A program made the translations under genes and the position numbers. The notes beneath the pieces were generated by a model. The model was not told the DNA's origin. It made no database searches and saw only the letters and a list, made by a program, of their open reading frames with translations. From the NCBI RefSeq assembly GCF_024435355.1, contig NZ_JAMJWG010000011.1, forward strand, positions 186,001 through 250,000: a DNA stretch of 64,000 nt, written 5' to 3'. Positions 52,023-63,818 of the stretch are shown here, in pieces. Position 1 is the first letter of the stretch; every line of letters starts with the position of its first letter. The stretch comes from Streptomyces odontomachi (lineage in GTDB: Bacteria > Actinomycetota > Actinomycetes > Streptomycetales > Streptomycetaceae).

Positions 52023-52847
52023 ATGGACATACCGGCACAGGCCATGCCGCATCCCTACGTGGGATGGCCCGGCAACGAGCTGGAAGAGGTCCTGGCCGCC
52101 TCCCTGGGCAGCCCGGGGGCGTCCTCGGCGAGCGCCCGCATCCTGGAAGTCCTCTCCCGCAGCGCGCTCTGGGTGCCGTTGCCGAACGGCGGCGGCCCCG
52201 ACCGCCCGGTGTTCGACCTGCCCACCATCGAACTCCAGGGCCAGGCCTACGTCCCCGTGTTCAGCTCCGAGCAGCAGTTCAGGCATGTCGTGGGCGACCA
52301 CATGTCGTACACGGTCGCGCCCGCCGTCGAGTTCGCCCGTGGCCTGCCGCCGCAGCTCGGCATCGCCGTCAACCCGGACGGCACGGTCGGCATCCCCCTG
52401 CCGCCGCGCGCCGTGGCCGAGCTGTGCCGGGCCGGGCGCACCGCGCTGGACGGCCCGAGCGGTGGCCGCGTCCGCCTCTTCGAACCCGACTGGCAGGACG
52501 ACCCGGTGGACTTCCTGGCGGCGGCGGCCGAGGAGTTCGCGGGCGCCGGGGCGGCGTCCCCGGCACCGGGGCCCGCGGCCGACCCGGCACAGGTCCCCAG
52601 CACGGTACGCACCGCACGCCGCTGCCTGGCCAGCATCGAGGGCGACGACCCCGTGCTGTTCATCGGGGTGGAGCTCACCCACTGGGAGGGTGACACCCGG
52701 GAGGCGCCGCTGGCCGCGCTGGGCCGTGCGCTGGGCCGCGTCCCGGTCCGCTGGCCCGTCAACCTGGTCCTGCTGGACGTCACCCAGGACCCGGTGGCCG
52801 AATGGATGCGGGAGAAGATCGTCCCCTTCTATGGACACGCGCCGTGA
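52023..52847 (+). CDS. sseB: Enhanced serine sensitivity protein SseB-like
   Basis: About 274 residues. NELEEVLAASLGSPGASSAS and LWVPLPNGGGPDRPVFDLPT, then YVPVFSSEQQFRHVVGDHMS, form the SseB N-terminal domain; after a Pro/Ala linker, LFIGVELTHWEGDTREAP and MREKIVPFYGHAP make a C-terminal domain of the SseB_C type. The name comes from an Escherichia coli protein whose overproduction gives serine sensitivity; mechanism unknown. Start at ATG 52023, with GAGAAG just ahead; GTG 52002 is an alternative and a frame to 51780 is unconserved. Followed by a related gene and located beside the serine/glycine genes. Confidence 0.85.
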   Translation: MDIPAQAMPHPYVGWPGNELEEVLAASLGSPGASSASARILEVLSRSALWVPLPNGGGPDRPVFDLPTIELQGQAYVPVFSSEQQFRHVVGDHMSYTVAPAVEFARGLPPQLGIAVNPDGTVGIPLPPRAVAELCRAGRTALDGPSGGRVRLFEPDWQDDPVDFLAAAAEEFAGAGAASPAPGPAADPAQVPSTVRTARRCLASIEGDDPVLFIGVELTHWEGDTREAPLAALGRALGRVPVRWPVNLVLLDVTQDPVAEWMREKIVPFYGHAP

Positions 52848-53268
52848 CCTCGCGACGGTCACGGCCGGCGCTCCCGCGCCACCGGACCCGCACCCGGGAA
52901 CCCTGTGACGCTCGCGGACGGCCACACCGACCGCCGGAATGGATCACGCCCGTCGGTCGGTGTCAAGAGAGTCACCGGCCAGCCGGGTCGCAGCGCCGCT
53001 GAACGATGCCTCACAGCGGTGTCAGGCGCTGCCGCTTAAGGTGGTTCCATGACCTGCTAGGGCCGCCGCACGGCGCGGTGGCGCGCTGTTCCGGCTGGAG
53101 GTCCGGGGGTCACCCCCCGGGAAAGTGCAGTACATACGGTCATATCCGGCCGGATCGGATGGACCGGCGGAGAGCAGGACTCGGCCCGGATCCGGCCGCA
53201 CGGCCGGAACAAAGCCGGGTGCGTCACGAGTTGCGTCAGGCGAAGGCTTCACGAAGGGGCGGTCAAGG
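52848..53268. other. Spacer between the two SseB-family genes
   Basis: About 420 bp without a recognisable gene. AT-richer stretch near 53125-53150 (GTACATACGGTCATATCCGG) may hold the promoter of the second gene. Confidence 0.4.
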
Positions 53269-54069
53269 GTGAGTGCGTCGGGCACGGCAGCGGCCGGCCA
53301 GGTCGAGCAGATGCTGCGCCAGGTGACGCCCGGGCGCTATGACGCCTACGAGGCGCTGCTCCAGGCGCTCGCCGATCCGGCCGCGGGGCAGGTGTGGATG
53401 CTGCTCTGGCACGGCCAGGCCGGCTCCCCGGACGCCCAGTACGGCTACCTGGAGGTCGACGGCCTCGGCTACGCGCCCTGCGTCACCTCCGCCCAGGAGC
53501 TCACCGCCAGCGGATGGACCAGGGCCTACGAGGTGACCAGCGGCATCGAGGTGGCCCGCACCCTGTACCCCGACCACTACGGCCTCTGGCTCAACCCGCA
53601 CCAGCCGGGCGGCGGCCTGGGCATCCCCTGGCTCGACCTGCGTCGTCTCGCGTCCGGGCTCGACCAGCAGCCCGCAGGACCGTTGCGGATCTCCGACCCG
53701 ACGATCGAGATCCCGCAGTTCTACGCCCTGCTCAGCCAGCACGCGCACCGCACCCCGGCGGTGCGCTCGCTGCGCCGTGCCTGGGTGCAGCCGGCGCTCG
53801 GCTCGCCCTACCTGGCCATCGGGCTCGACGTGTACGACACGAGTCCGCCCGCGGTGGAGGCGGTGCGCATGATGATGCGCCAGTCCATCGGCGCGGTGCC
53901 GGACGGGTTGTCCGTGTCGACGGTCGCGCTCTTCGACGAGCACGATCCGGTGGCGATGTGGCTGCGGGCGCTCGGGCGGCCGTTCTACGACCGGGAGGGC
54001 GGAGCGGTGGCGGCCGCGCCGCCGCCGACCACGGGCTACGGGTACCCCCCGCCGCACGGCACGTACTGA
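53269..54069 (+). CDS. SseB-family protein, second paralogue
   Basis: 266 residues. VEQMLRQVTPGRYDAYEALL and VWMLLWHGQAGSPDAQYGYL open the protein; GIEVARTLYPDHYGLWLNPH and QPGGGLGIPWLDLRRLASGL are the SseB-domain blocks; LGSPYLAIGLDVYDTSPPAV and VALFDEHDPVAMWLRALGRP, then FYDRE, form the SseB_C domain. A Pro/Tyr-rich tail ends it. GTG 53269 has AAGGGGC upstream; extension to 53125 is unconserved. Cytosolic. Together with the preceding gene this is a recurrent actinobacterial pair of unknown function. Confidence 0.85.
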   Translation: MSASGTAAAGQVEQMLRQVTPGRYDAYEALLQALADPAAGQVWMLLWHGQAGSPDAQYGYLEVDGLGYAPCVTSAQELTASGWTRAYEVTSGIEVARTLYPDHYGLWLNPHQPGGGLGIPWLDLRRLASGLDQQPAGPLRISDPTIEIPQFYALLSQHAHRTPAVRSLRRAWVQPALGSPYLAIGLDVYDTSPPAVEAVRMMMRQSIGAVPDGLSVSTVALFDEHDPVAMWLRALGRPFYDREGGAVAAAPPPTTGYGYPPPHGTY

Positions 54070-54850
54070 CCGCCCTCCGGGCGCGTTCCTGCGCTCTCCC
54101 CGGTTCGTACTCTCCCCGGTCCGCGCTCTCCCCGGGGACGGTCCCCGGGGACGGTCTCCCGGTTCCTCAGGCCCCGGGGGGCCTTACGCCCGGGCCGGGC
54201 TGGATCTTGTTGAATTGTTTCGCGAACCGGCCAGATCTTGCCGGTGTCGCTGCGACCGACAGTAACATTTGCGTGCTTCGTCCTGAGGTGGCGGCTATGC
54301 TCGCGGACCGCCGTCCGTACGCAAGTGGCTGGAATGGTGCGGGTTTCCTTCTTGCCTGTGCGGGGCAGGTCGGGTCTCCCTTGGCCGCCGTGTCGGACAG
54401 GACGGGTTTTTCCGTCTTCACGTTTCCAGGGGGGACGGGCGGTTTTTGCGACGACTTGGTTCCTCGGGGTCGTCACTGCGAGCAACATCGCCTACGGTCG
54501 GCGCGGCGGATCGGGGTGTCGGCTGGTGAACGTTACTGGCGAGAAAGTTGTCTACTCTGGTGAGATTTGCTCACACATTGTGAACACGAGAGTGCGTTTT
54601 CCCGCTGCCTGGGCGGAATGTCCTGAATCATTCGTGTCCGACCCTCGGCAGCCGCCGTCCGGATAACGGAACTCCCCAGACAGCATCACGGTTACGCATC
54701 CATTCCCTGCCAAGTCTGGCAACAGATCGCAACCGCCATGAAGACTCCCGGTCCAAGGGGCGCTCGCCCCTGCCTTACGACGGACGGATCACGCCGCCAC
54801 AGCGGCATGTGCGGGCCGGCCACCGCCGGTTGAGAGGGGTCCCTGCCACA
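54070..54850. other. Long intergenic region upstream of the second peptide ABC operon
   Basis: About 780 bp without a supported gene. The exact 13-mer CCCCGGGGACGGT is repeated back to back at 54130-54155, each copy palindromic in its core, probably acting as a terminator for the SseB gene. The part 54230-54660 is clearly poorer in GC than its surroundings and probably holds the operon promoter. ORFs crossing it (for example plus 54238-54666) lack genome-like codon bias. Confidence 0.45.
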
Positions 54851-55858
54851 ATGACGGCACCACTGCACGAGCCGACTGCGGACGCGGCCCCCAGCGCAAC
54901 CGCAGAAGCTGCCGTTGCCACGGCTCCAGGAAAAGCGGTGACGGGCCGCTCGCTGGGCCGGATCGCCTGGGAGCGGCTGAAACGCGACCGGCTGGCACTG
55001 ACCGGTGGCGCGGTGGTGCTGGTGCTGATCATCATCGCGGTGTTCGCGCCGGTGATCACGCATCTGGTGGGCCAGTCGACCACCGAACACCACGAGGACC
55101 TGATCGACCCGCTCTTCTCCACCCCCAAGGGCTCCTTGGGCGGCATCAGCGGTGAGCACCTCCTCGGCGTCGAACCTGTCAGCGGTCGCGACGTGTTCGC
55201 GCGGACCGTGTACGGTGCGCGGGTCTCGCTGCTGGTCGGGTTCCTCTCCGCGCTGGTGGCGATCGTGGTGGGCAGCGTGCTGGGGGTGCTCGCGGGCTAC
55301 TTCGGCGGCTGGCTCGACTCGATCATCAGCCGAATCATGGACATGCTGCTGTCCTTCCCGCAGCTGCTTTTCATCATCGCGCTGGTCTCCGTGATGCCGA
55401 ACTCCATGCTCGGCCTGACCGGCACCGGCGTGCGCATCTTCGTGATGATCCTGGTGATCGGCTTCTTCGGCTGGCCGTACGTGGGTCGGGTGGTGCGCGG
55501 GCAGACGCTGTCCCTGCGTGAACGGGAGTACGTGGATGCGGCGCGCAGCCTCGGAGCCGGGCGGATCTACATCCTCTTCAAGGAACTGCTGCCCAACCTC
55601 ATCGCTCCGATCATCGTCTACGCCACGATGATGATCCCCACCAACATCCTCACCGAGGCGGCCCTGAGCTTCCTGGGCGTCGGCGTCAAGCCGCCCACCG
55701 CCTCCTGGGGCCAGATGCTCTCCGCGGCGTTGAGCTACTACGAGTCCGACCCGATGTACATGATCGTTCCGGGTCTGGCCATCTTCATCACCGTGCTCTC
55801 CTTCAACCTCTTCGGCGACGGCGTGCGTGACGCGCTCGACCCCAAGGGGACGCGCTAA
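54851..55858 (+). CDS. Oligopeptide-type ABC permease (DppC type)
   Basis: 335-residue permease, first gene of a five-gene operon. A 45-residue Ala/Thr-rich cytosolic N-terminus leads to RIAWERLKRDRLALTGGAVV and the first helix, then LLGVEPVSGRDVFARTVYGA (DppC signature), EAA loop REREYVDAARSLGAGRIYIL, and DGVRDALDPKGTR at the C-terminus. Operon order here is C-A-B-D-F, with the DppC-type permease leading, which differs from the usual A-B-C-D-F and from the other importer in this window. The extracytoplasmic loop (about 90-115) is longer than usual. Confidence 0.94.
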   Translation: MTAPLHEPTADAAPSATAEAAVATAPGKAVTGRSLGRIAWERLKRDRLALTGGAVVLVLIIIAVFAPVITHLVGQSTTEHHEDLIDPLFSTPKGSLGGISGEHLLGVEPVSGRDVFARTVYGARVSLLVGFLSALVAIVVGSVLGVLAGYFGGWLDSIISRIMDMLLSFPQLLFIIALVSVMPNSMLGLTGTGVRIFVMILVIGFFGWPYVGRVVRGQTLSLREREYVDAARSLGAGRIYILFKELLPNLIAPIIVYATMMIPTNILTEAALSFLGVGVKPPTASWGQMLSAALSYYESDPMYMIVPGLAIFITVLSFNLFGDGVRDALDPKGTR

Positions 55859-55911
55859 CTGCTGTATGGCCCGTGCCTGCACGGGCCGCCCTACTCAGGA
55901 GGATCCGTAAC

Positions 55912-57681
55912 GTGACTACCCAACGCACCAAAGGGCGGCGCAAGCAAGCCGCGGCAGCAGCTGCCGTGGTCGCGGCGCTGCTGTCCACGGCGGCGTGCGG
56001 CGGCAGCAAGGACGACGGCGGCGGGGGAGCCGGATACGACGCCGCGAACGGCAAGGTGGCCAACGCGTCGACCAAGACGGGCGGCACGCTGAAGTTCGCA
56101 GGCACCCAGGACGCCGACTCGTGGGACACCACGCGTGGCTACTACGGCTTCGCCTGGAATTTCATGCGGTTCTACTCGCGTCAACTTCTCACCAGCAAGA
56201 CGGAGCCGGGCAAGACGGGCGCCGAGCTCACGCCGGACCTCGCCACCAGCCGTGCCAAGATCACCGACGGTGGCAAGACGTACTCGTACACGCTGCGTCC
56301 CGGGATCACCTGGGAGGACGGCAAGCCGATCACGTCCCAGGACATCAAGTACGGCATCGAGCGGGTCTGGGCGCAGGACGTGCTCTCCGGCGGTCCGGTC
56401 TACCTGAGGGACGTGCTCGACCCGAAGAAGACGTACAAGGGCCCGTACAAGGACAAGGCCAAGGACCACCTGGGCCTGAAGGCGATCGACACGCCGGACG
56501 CCACCCACATCACCTTCCACCTGCCGAAGCCGAACAGTGACTTCGAGGAGATACTCGCGCTGACCTCGGCGTCCCCGGTGCGCCAGGACAAGGACACCAA
56601 GTCCAAGTACGGCCTGCACCCGTTCTCCTCCGGCCCGTACAAGTTCCAGTCGTACACGCCGAACAAGTCGCTGGTGCTGGTCCGCAACCCGAACTGGAAG
56701 AAGTCCTCGGACCCGGTCCGCAAGGCGTACCCGGACAAGGTCACGGTGACCCTGTTCACCAACGCCGACGACCTGGACAACCAGCTCATCGCCGGCAAGT
56801 ACGACCTGGACCTGTCCCAGACCGGTCTGTCCCCGCAGGGCCGCACCAAGGCCCTGAAGGAGCACCAGGACAGCATCGACAACCCGATCTCCGGCTACAT
56901 CCGGTACGCGGTCTTCCCGCAGAACGTGAAGCCGATGGACAACATCCACTGCCGCAAGGCGGTCATCTACGGCGCCGACCACAAGTCGCTCCAGACCGCC
57001 CGTGGCGGCCCGAAGGGCGGCGGTGACATCGGCACCAACATGCTGCCGCCGTCCGTGCCCGGCTCCGAGCTCCAGAAGTACGACCCGTACGGCACCGCCA
57101 AGAACGACGGCAAGCCCAACGTCGCCAAGGCCAAGGAAGAGCTGAAGGCCTGCGGCAAGCCGAACGGCTTCAAGACCACCATCTCGGTCCGCAACAACAA
57201 GCCGGTCGAGGTCGCCACCGCCGAGTCCCTCCAGGCCTCGCTGTCGAAGATCGGCATCAAGGCCGACATCGACCAGTGGGACGGCGCCGAGATCGCGTCC
57301 ATCCCCGGCAACCCCGACGTGGTCAAGAAGCGCAACATGGGGATCATCATCCTGGGCTGGGGCCCGGACTTCCCGTCCGTGCAGGGCTACGGCCTGCCGC
57401 TGTGGCACAGCAGCTACATCCTGCCGAACGGCAACAACAACTACGCGCTGATCAACGACAAGGGGATCGACGGCGACTTCGCCAAGTTCACCACCGAGTC
57501 GGACCCGGCGCAGAAGGCCGCGACCGCGCGGGACATCAACCACAAGGTCATGGAAGGCGCGTACTACCTTCCGTTCGTCTTCGAGCGCTTCATCAACTGG
57601 CGCTCGGACCGGCTGAGCAACGTCTACACCACCGATGCCTACAGCGGTATGTACGACTTCATCAGCCTCGGCGTGAAGTAA
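55912..57681 (+). CDS. Peptide-type ABC substrate-binding lipoprotein
   Basis: 589-residue family-5 solute-binding protein with signal peptide and lipobox STAAC near residue 30. Family blocks: TLRPGITWEDGKPITSQDIK, YGIERVWAQDVLSGGP, FHLPKPNSDFEEILALTSAS and SGPYKFQSYTPNKSLVLVRN. The long insertion after residue 95 (Lys-rich) is common in Streptomyces members. GTG 55912 is preceded by CAGGAGGATCC, a strong ribosome site. It lies between the two permease genes. Ligand is likely an oligopeptide, but this is not proved by sequence. Confidence 0.94.
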   Translation: MTTQRTKGRRKQAAAAAAVVAALLSTAACGGSKDDGGGGAGYDAANGKVANASTKTGGTLKFAGTQDADSWDTTRGYYGFAWNFMRFYSRQLLTSKTEPGKTGAELTPDLATSRAKITDGGKTYSYTLRPGITWEDGKPITSQDIKYGIERVWAQDVLSGGPVYLRDVLDPKKTYKGPYKDKAKDHLGLKAIDTPDATHITFHLPKPNSDFEEILALTSASPVRQDKDTKSKYGLHPFSSGPYKFQSYTPNKSLVLVRNPNWKKSSDPVRKAYPDKVTVTLFTNADDLDNQLIAGKYDLDLSQTGLSPQGRTKALKEHQDSIDNPISGYIRYAVFPQNVKPMDNIHCRKAVIYGADHKSLQTARGGPKGGGDIGTNMLPPSVPGSELQKYDPYGTAKNDGKPNVAKAKEELKACGKPNGFKTTISVRNNKPVEVATAESLQASLSKIGIKADIDQWDGAEIASIPGNPDVVKKRNMGIIILGWGPDFPSVQGYGLPLWHSSYILPNGNNNYALINDKGIDGDFAKFTTESDPAQKAATARDINHKVMEGAYYLPFVFERFINWRSDRLSNVYTTDAYSGMYDFISLGVK

Positions 57682-57819
57682 TCCGCACACCGGCAGCGCC
57701 GTACGGCTTGAAAGGCAGGTGAAGGCCGGCGCGGCGGGAGTCGCGGGCCACCTGGGGCGTCCCCGGAACCAACCGGGGACGCACCCAGGGGCCCGTGTCC
57801 CGCCGCCGGGCCGAGAGCA

Positions 57820-58814
57820 GTGCTCGCATACCTCATCAGGCGGCTGATGTCCGTCGTCGTGATGCTGATGGTCATCATCGTGGTGGTCTTCTGCATCTTC
57901 TTCCTCATCCCGAAGTGGACCAATGTCGACCCGGCCACCCTGTACGTCGGCAAGCAGTCGGACGCCGCCGCCGTGGCAGCCGTACGCGAGAAGCTCCAGC
58001 TGGGCGACCCGATCTACGAACAGGTGCTCCACTTCTTCAAGGGCCTGTTCGTGGGTCGTACGTACTCCGCGGGAGGCGATGTCACGCACTGCCCCGCGCC
58101 GTGCTTCGGGTACTCGTTCAAGAACGAGCAGCCCATCTGGCCGGTGCTCACCGACCGGCTCCCCGTGACGCTGGCGCTGGCGATCGGCGCTGCCGTGCTG
58201 TGGCTGCTGTTCGGCCTGGCCGCCGGTGTGCTCTCCGCCCTCAAGCGGGGCACCATGTGGGACCGTTCCGCGATGGTCGTGGCGCTCGCCGGCGTGTCGC
58301 TGCCGATCTTCTTCACCGCGATGCTGTCGCTGGCCGCCTTCGACTACGGCCTCGGCTGGATCGAGTCCGGCTACCATCCGATCTCGGACGGCATCGGCCC
58401 CTGGTTCCAGGGCCTGCTGCTGCCCTGGGTGACCCTGGCCTTCCTGTACGCCGCGATGTACGCCCGCATCACCCGGGCCACCATGCTGGAAGTGCTCGGC
58501 GAGGACTACATCCGCACCGCGCGCGCCAAGGGCCTGAGCGAACCGATCGTCATCTCCAGGCACGCCATGCGCTCGACGATGACGCCGATCCTCACCATGC
58601 TCGGGATGGACCTGGGCGCCCTGGTCGGTGGTGCGATCCTCACCGAGACCGCCTTCAGCCTTCCCGGACTCGGTGCGGCGGTGCTCAAGGCGATCTACGT
58701 CCGCGACCTGCCGGTGATCCTCGGGGTCACCCTGATCACCTCGATCGCGGTGATCATCGCCAATCTCGTCGTGGACATCCTGTACGCCGTGATCGACCCC
58801 CGAGTGAGGCTCGC

Positions 58815-58818
<4 letters not shown>
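57820..58818 (+). CDS. Oligopeptide-type ABC permease (DppB type)
   Basis: 332-residue permease: LAYLIRRLMSVVVMLMVIIV is the first helix, a long periplasmic loop contains CPAPCFGYSFKNEQP with two cysteines, and the EAA region is EDYIRTARAKGLSEPIVISR followed by HAMRSTMTPILTMLGM. Ends IDPRVRLA. GTG 57820 has a weak ribosome site, and 138 bp separate it from the binding-protein gene. Four-base overlap with the next gene. Confidence 0.93.
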
Positions 58819-61189
<2,371 letters not shown>

Positions 61190-61199
61190 GCCGAGGGTG

Positions 61200-61237
61200 G
61201 CCCGGTGGGGCGGCGGCGCGTGGCTGCCTCACCGGGC
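61200..61237 (+). terminator. Terminator of the second ABC operon
   Basis: GCCCGGTG (61200-61207) pairs with CACCGGGC (61230-61237), 11 bp after the operon's last stop codon. Confidence 0.55.
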
Positions 61238-61327
61238 ATCGCCGTTTCCGGACGTCGCCTTGTGCCACCGTACGGGCCGCCGTCGGCAAAGCTACCGCTT
61301 AGTATTCTCTTGTTGTACGGTGCAGCC

Positions 61328-62254
61328 ATGGCAGAACGTGCTCCGGACCCGACCGCAGGCCAGTCGCAGGCCGCCGCACCGGCACCCGAGGTGACTCCCG
61401 TGGCCGCGCCGCCCGCGTTCGACAGGCCGGTCGGCGACGGCGAGCTGGACCGGGACACGGCGCTCGTCCCGCGGGGGCCGGGTGTCTACGACGCCGAACT
61501 CTCCGCCGGCTGGACCATCCTGGGTCCCGTGCACGGCGGATACCTGCTGGCGCTGCTGGGCCGTGCGCTCGCCGACACGCTGCCGTACCCGCACCCGTTC
61601 ACCATCACCGCCCACTACCTGACCGCGTCCCGTCCGGGTCCCGCCGTGATCCGCACCGAGACCGCGCGCTCCGGCCGGACCCTCGCCACCGGCACCGCCT
61701 CGCTGTTCCAGCTCGAGGACGACGGCACGGAGGTCGAACGCGTCCGGGTGCTCGCCTCGTACGGTGACCTGGAGACGCTGCCCGACGATGTCCGCACCAC
61801 CGCGAAGCCGCCCGCCATCCCGCCGGTGGAAGGGTGCTTCGGCGCGGAGGACGCACCCGAGGGGCTGCCCTCGCCGATCACGGCACCGCTCACCGACCGG
61901 CTCTGGATGAAGCTCGACCCGGCCACCCTCGGCTGGGCGATCGGCGCGCCGTCCGGAAAGGGCGAGATGCGGGCGTGGTTCGGCCTCGCCGACGGACGTG
62001 CCCCGGACCCGCTCGCCCTCCTCGTGGCCGTGGACGCCCTGCCGCCCACCGGATTCGAGCTGGGCGTCAAGGGCTGGGTGCCCACGGTCGAGCTGACCGC
62101 ACACATCCGGGCGCTGCCGGCGCCGGGCCCGCTGCGGGTGGCGATCACCACGCGCAACCTCGCGGGCGGCTTCCTGGAGGAGGACGCCGAGGTCTGGGAC
62201 AGCACGGACCGCCTGGTGGCGCAGTCCCGGCAACTGGCGCGGGCCCGCGTCTGA
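61328..62254 (+). CDS. Thioesterase family protein (double hot-dog, TesB-like)
   Basis: 308-residue protein with two hot-dog domains. The first contains GWTILGPVHGGYLLALLGRA and FTITAHYLTASRPGPAVI, the second MRAWFGLADGRAPDPLALLV and VPTVELTAHIRALPAPGPLR, matching acyl-CoA thioesterase 4HBT_3/TesB-type proteins. A 40-residue Pro/Ala-rich N-terminus precedes the fold. It hydrolyses acyl-CoA thioesters; chain-length preference is unknown. ATG 61328 is chosen since the upstream frame crosses a likely promoter (TTAGTATTCTCTTG at 61299-61312). It converges with a TetR regulator gene. Confidence 0.88.
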   Translation: MAERAPDPTAGQSQAAAPAPEVTPVAAPPAFDRPVGDGELDRDTALVPRGPGVYDAELSAGWTILGPVHGGYLLALLGRALADTLPYPHPFTITAHYLTASRPGPAVIRTETARSGRTLATGTASLFQLEDDGTEVERVRVLASYGDLETLPDDVRTTAKPPAIPPVEGCFGAEDAPEGLPSPITAPLTDRLWMKLDPATLGWAIGAPSGKGEMRAWFGLADGRAPDPLALLVAVDALPPTGFELGVKGWVPTVELTAHIRALPAPGPLRVAITTRNLAGGFLEEDAEVWDSTDRLVAQSRQLARARV

Positions 62255-62330
62255 TCGAGCCCGCGGAGTCGGCCCCCCGACGGCATGCGCGAGCCCGTGC
62301 GGCGCCGTGGCGGGGCGGGCGCCCTGACGG

Positions 62331-62948
62331 TCAGTCGAGCCAGTGGCGGCGGCCCAGGCTGACCAGTCGCATCTGGCGGCGGGTCTGGGCCGTCACCTGT
62401 TCCTCCGTGCCCGGTGGGGCGTCCAGGATGGCCGCGGTCGTCATCACCATGAGTTCCACGTAGAGCCGGGCGAGCATCAGCAGGTCGTCGTCGTTCCAGC
62501 CCCGGGATTCGGGCTGCCGCGCCAGCTCGGCGCGTACCTCATGGGCGAACTGGGCCAGTTGCTTGGCGATCGCCTCCCGTACCGGCTGTACGCCTCCGTG
62601 CAGCTCGCGGGCGATGAACCGGACGTGCGCCGGATACTGCTGCACGTGCCGGGTGAGCAGGTCGACGCTGCGGGCGATGCGCTCGTCGAGCCCGCCCGGC
62701 GCGGCGAAGGTCACCCCGATCATCTGGTGCAGGCTGTCCAGCGCCTGGTCGACCAGCGCGACACCCAGCTCGGGGATGCCGGGGAAGTGCCGGTAGAAGG
62801 CGGTGGGTGCGATGCCCGCCACTCGGGTGACCTCGCGCAGCCCCAGGCTGCTCAGGCTCTGGTCCTCCAGGAGCACCAGCGCGGCGTCGAGCAGGGCCTG
62901 CCGGGTCTGCTCCTTCTGGGCCCGCCGCTTGCCGGTGGTGTGACTCAT
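62331..62948 (-). CDS. TetR family transcriptional regulator
   Basis: 205 residues. The N-terminal HTH reads TRQALLDAALVLLEDQSLSS, then GLREVTRVAGIAPTAFYRHF, a classical TetR DNA-binding domain; the rest is an all-helical ligand domain ending WLD. Related proteins (FabR/AtfR-like) often control lipid or fatty acid genes, and the adjacent thioesterase is a possible target. The divergent spacer contains a well-formed inverted repeat (62960-63027). The divergent gene encodes a small membrane protein. Confidence 0.93.
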   Translation of the reverse strand: MSHTTGKRRAQKEQTRQALLDAALVLLEDQSLSSLGLREVTRVAGIAPTAFYRHFPGIPELGVALVDQALDSLHQMIGVTFAAPGGLDERIARSVDLLTRHVQQYPAHVRFIARELHGGVQPVREAIAKQLAQFAHEVRAELARQPESRGWNDDDLLMLARLYVELMVMTTAAILDAPPGTEEQVTAQTRRQMRLVSLGRRHWLD

Positions 62949-62959
62949 GCCATGTAGTT

Positions 62960-63027
62960 AACAACTGTTCTCTGTAGTTGCAAAGCGGGGGAGCGGGTAC
63001 TCTGGAGCAAGTCGGTGAACAGTTGTA
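62960..63027. promoter_or_regulatory. Candidate TetR operator pair
   Basis: ACAACTGTTC at 62961-62970 and its exact complement GAACAGTTGT at 63017-63026 flank the start region of the tetR gene. Related half-sites (TAGTTAAC at 62955-62962, TGTAGTTG at 62973-62980, TTGTAGTCAC at 63023-63032) repeat nearby. An AT-rich cluster of this kind in the divergent spacer suggests autoregulation. Confidence 0.5.
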
Positions 63028-63089
63028 GTCACAAGTGTTCGCCGAATAGGTTCGCCGAACCTTGGATCCGACTTCCGAGAGGGGCCCTC

Positions 63090-63248
63090 ATGCTGTTCCT
63101 CGTCGTGGCCCTGCTGATGCTGGGCGTCGTGCTGGGCGCCGTCGCCCACGCCCCGCTGTCCGTCAGCGCCGTCGCCGCCGCCGTCATCGCGGTCTGGCTC
63201 GCCGTCTTCGCCGTGCGCGAGCGACGCGCCCGCCGCCAACGCCACTGA
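63090..63248 (+). CDS. Small membrane protein
   Basis: 52-residue protein with two hydrophobic helices (MLFLVVALLMLGVVLGAVAH and VSAVAAAVIAVWLAVFAV) and a basic tail RERRARRQRH, so the C-terminus is probably cytosolic. GAGAGGGG lies six bases before the ATG. It is divergent from the TetR gene and may be under its control. No family function known. Confidence 0.72.
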   Translation: MLFLVVALLMLGVVLGAVAHAPLSVSAVAAAVIAVWLAVFAVRERRARRQRH

Positions 63249-63402
63249 TCCTGCTGCCGACCGGCGACGGGTACGAGCCGGTTCCGCACCGGCCCGCGTA
63301 GCCGTGTACGGGCGGGGCCCGTGCTGACCGCACCGTTCCCACCGCCGCTGATCCGCACCGATCCCTTCTGACATCCACCCTGATCCGACTGGAGTCCGCA
63401 CC

Positions 63403-63684
63403 ATGGCACTCACTGCACCGCGTCGCGGCACCGAGCCGGCGCCGCGGGGCCGGGACGCCGACGGCATGGCCGTCGCCTCGTTCGTGCTCGGCCTGCTCGG
63501 TCTGCTCGTCGCCAACCTCTTCCTCGGCCCGGTGTCCGTCGCCCTGGCCCTGCTCGCGCTGGCGCGCGGCACCAACCGCCGGGGGCGCGCGATCCTCGGG
63601 CTCGCCCTGGGCGTGGCCGACCTCGTCGTCCTTGCCGTGCTCGTCCTCGGCGACCACACCCTGTCCTGGGGCCTCACGGGCTGA
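63403..63684 (+). CDS. DUF4190 domain-containing membrane protein
   Basis: 93 residues. After a charged N-terminus, GMAVASFVLGLLGLLVANLF and LGPVSVALALLALARGTNRR followed by GRAILGLALGVADLVVLAVL are the two helices of DUF4190, a common actinobacterial membrane module with unknown role. ATG 63403 sits after GGAGTCC. On the same strand as the preceding small membrane protein, 150 bp downstream. Confidence 0.85.
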   Translation: MALTAPRRGTEPAPRGRDADGMAVASFVLGLLGLLVANLFLGPVSVALALLALARGTNRRGRAILGLALGVADLVVLAVLVLGDHTLSWGLTG

Positions 63685-63818
63685 CGGTCCCGGGTTCCCG
63701 CCGGGCGCACCGGGGCCGCGGTGGCGAGGCGGTCGTGCCGCGAGCCGGCCGGCGATGGCCGAACGGCGACCGAGCGCCCGACGGTCGAGCGCACCGGGGC
63801 CGTAGAATCGAGGCCACC

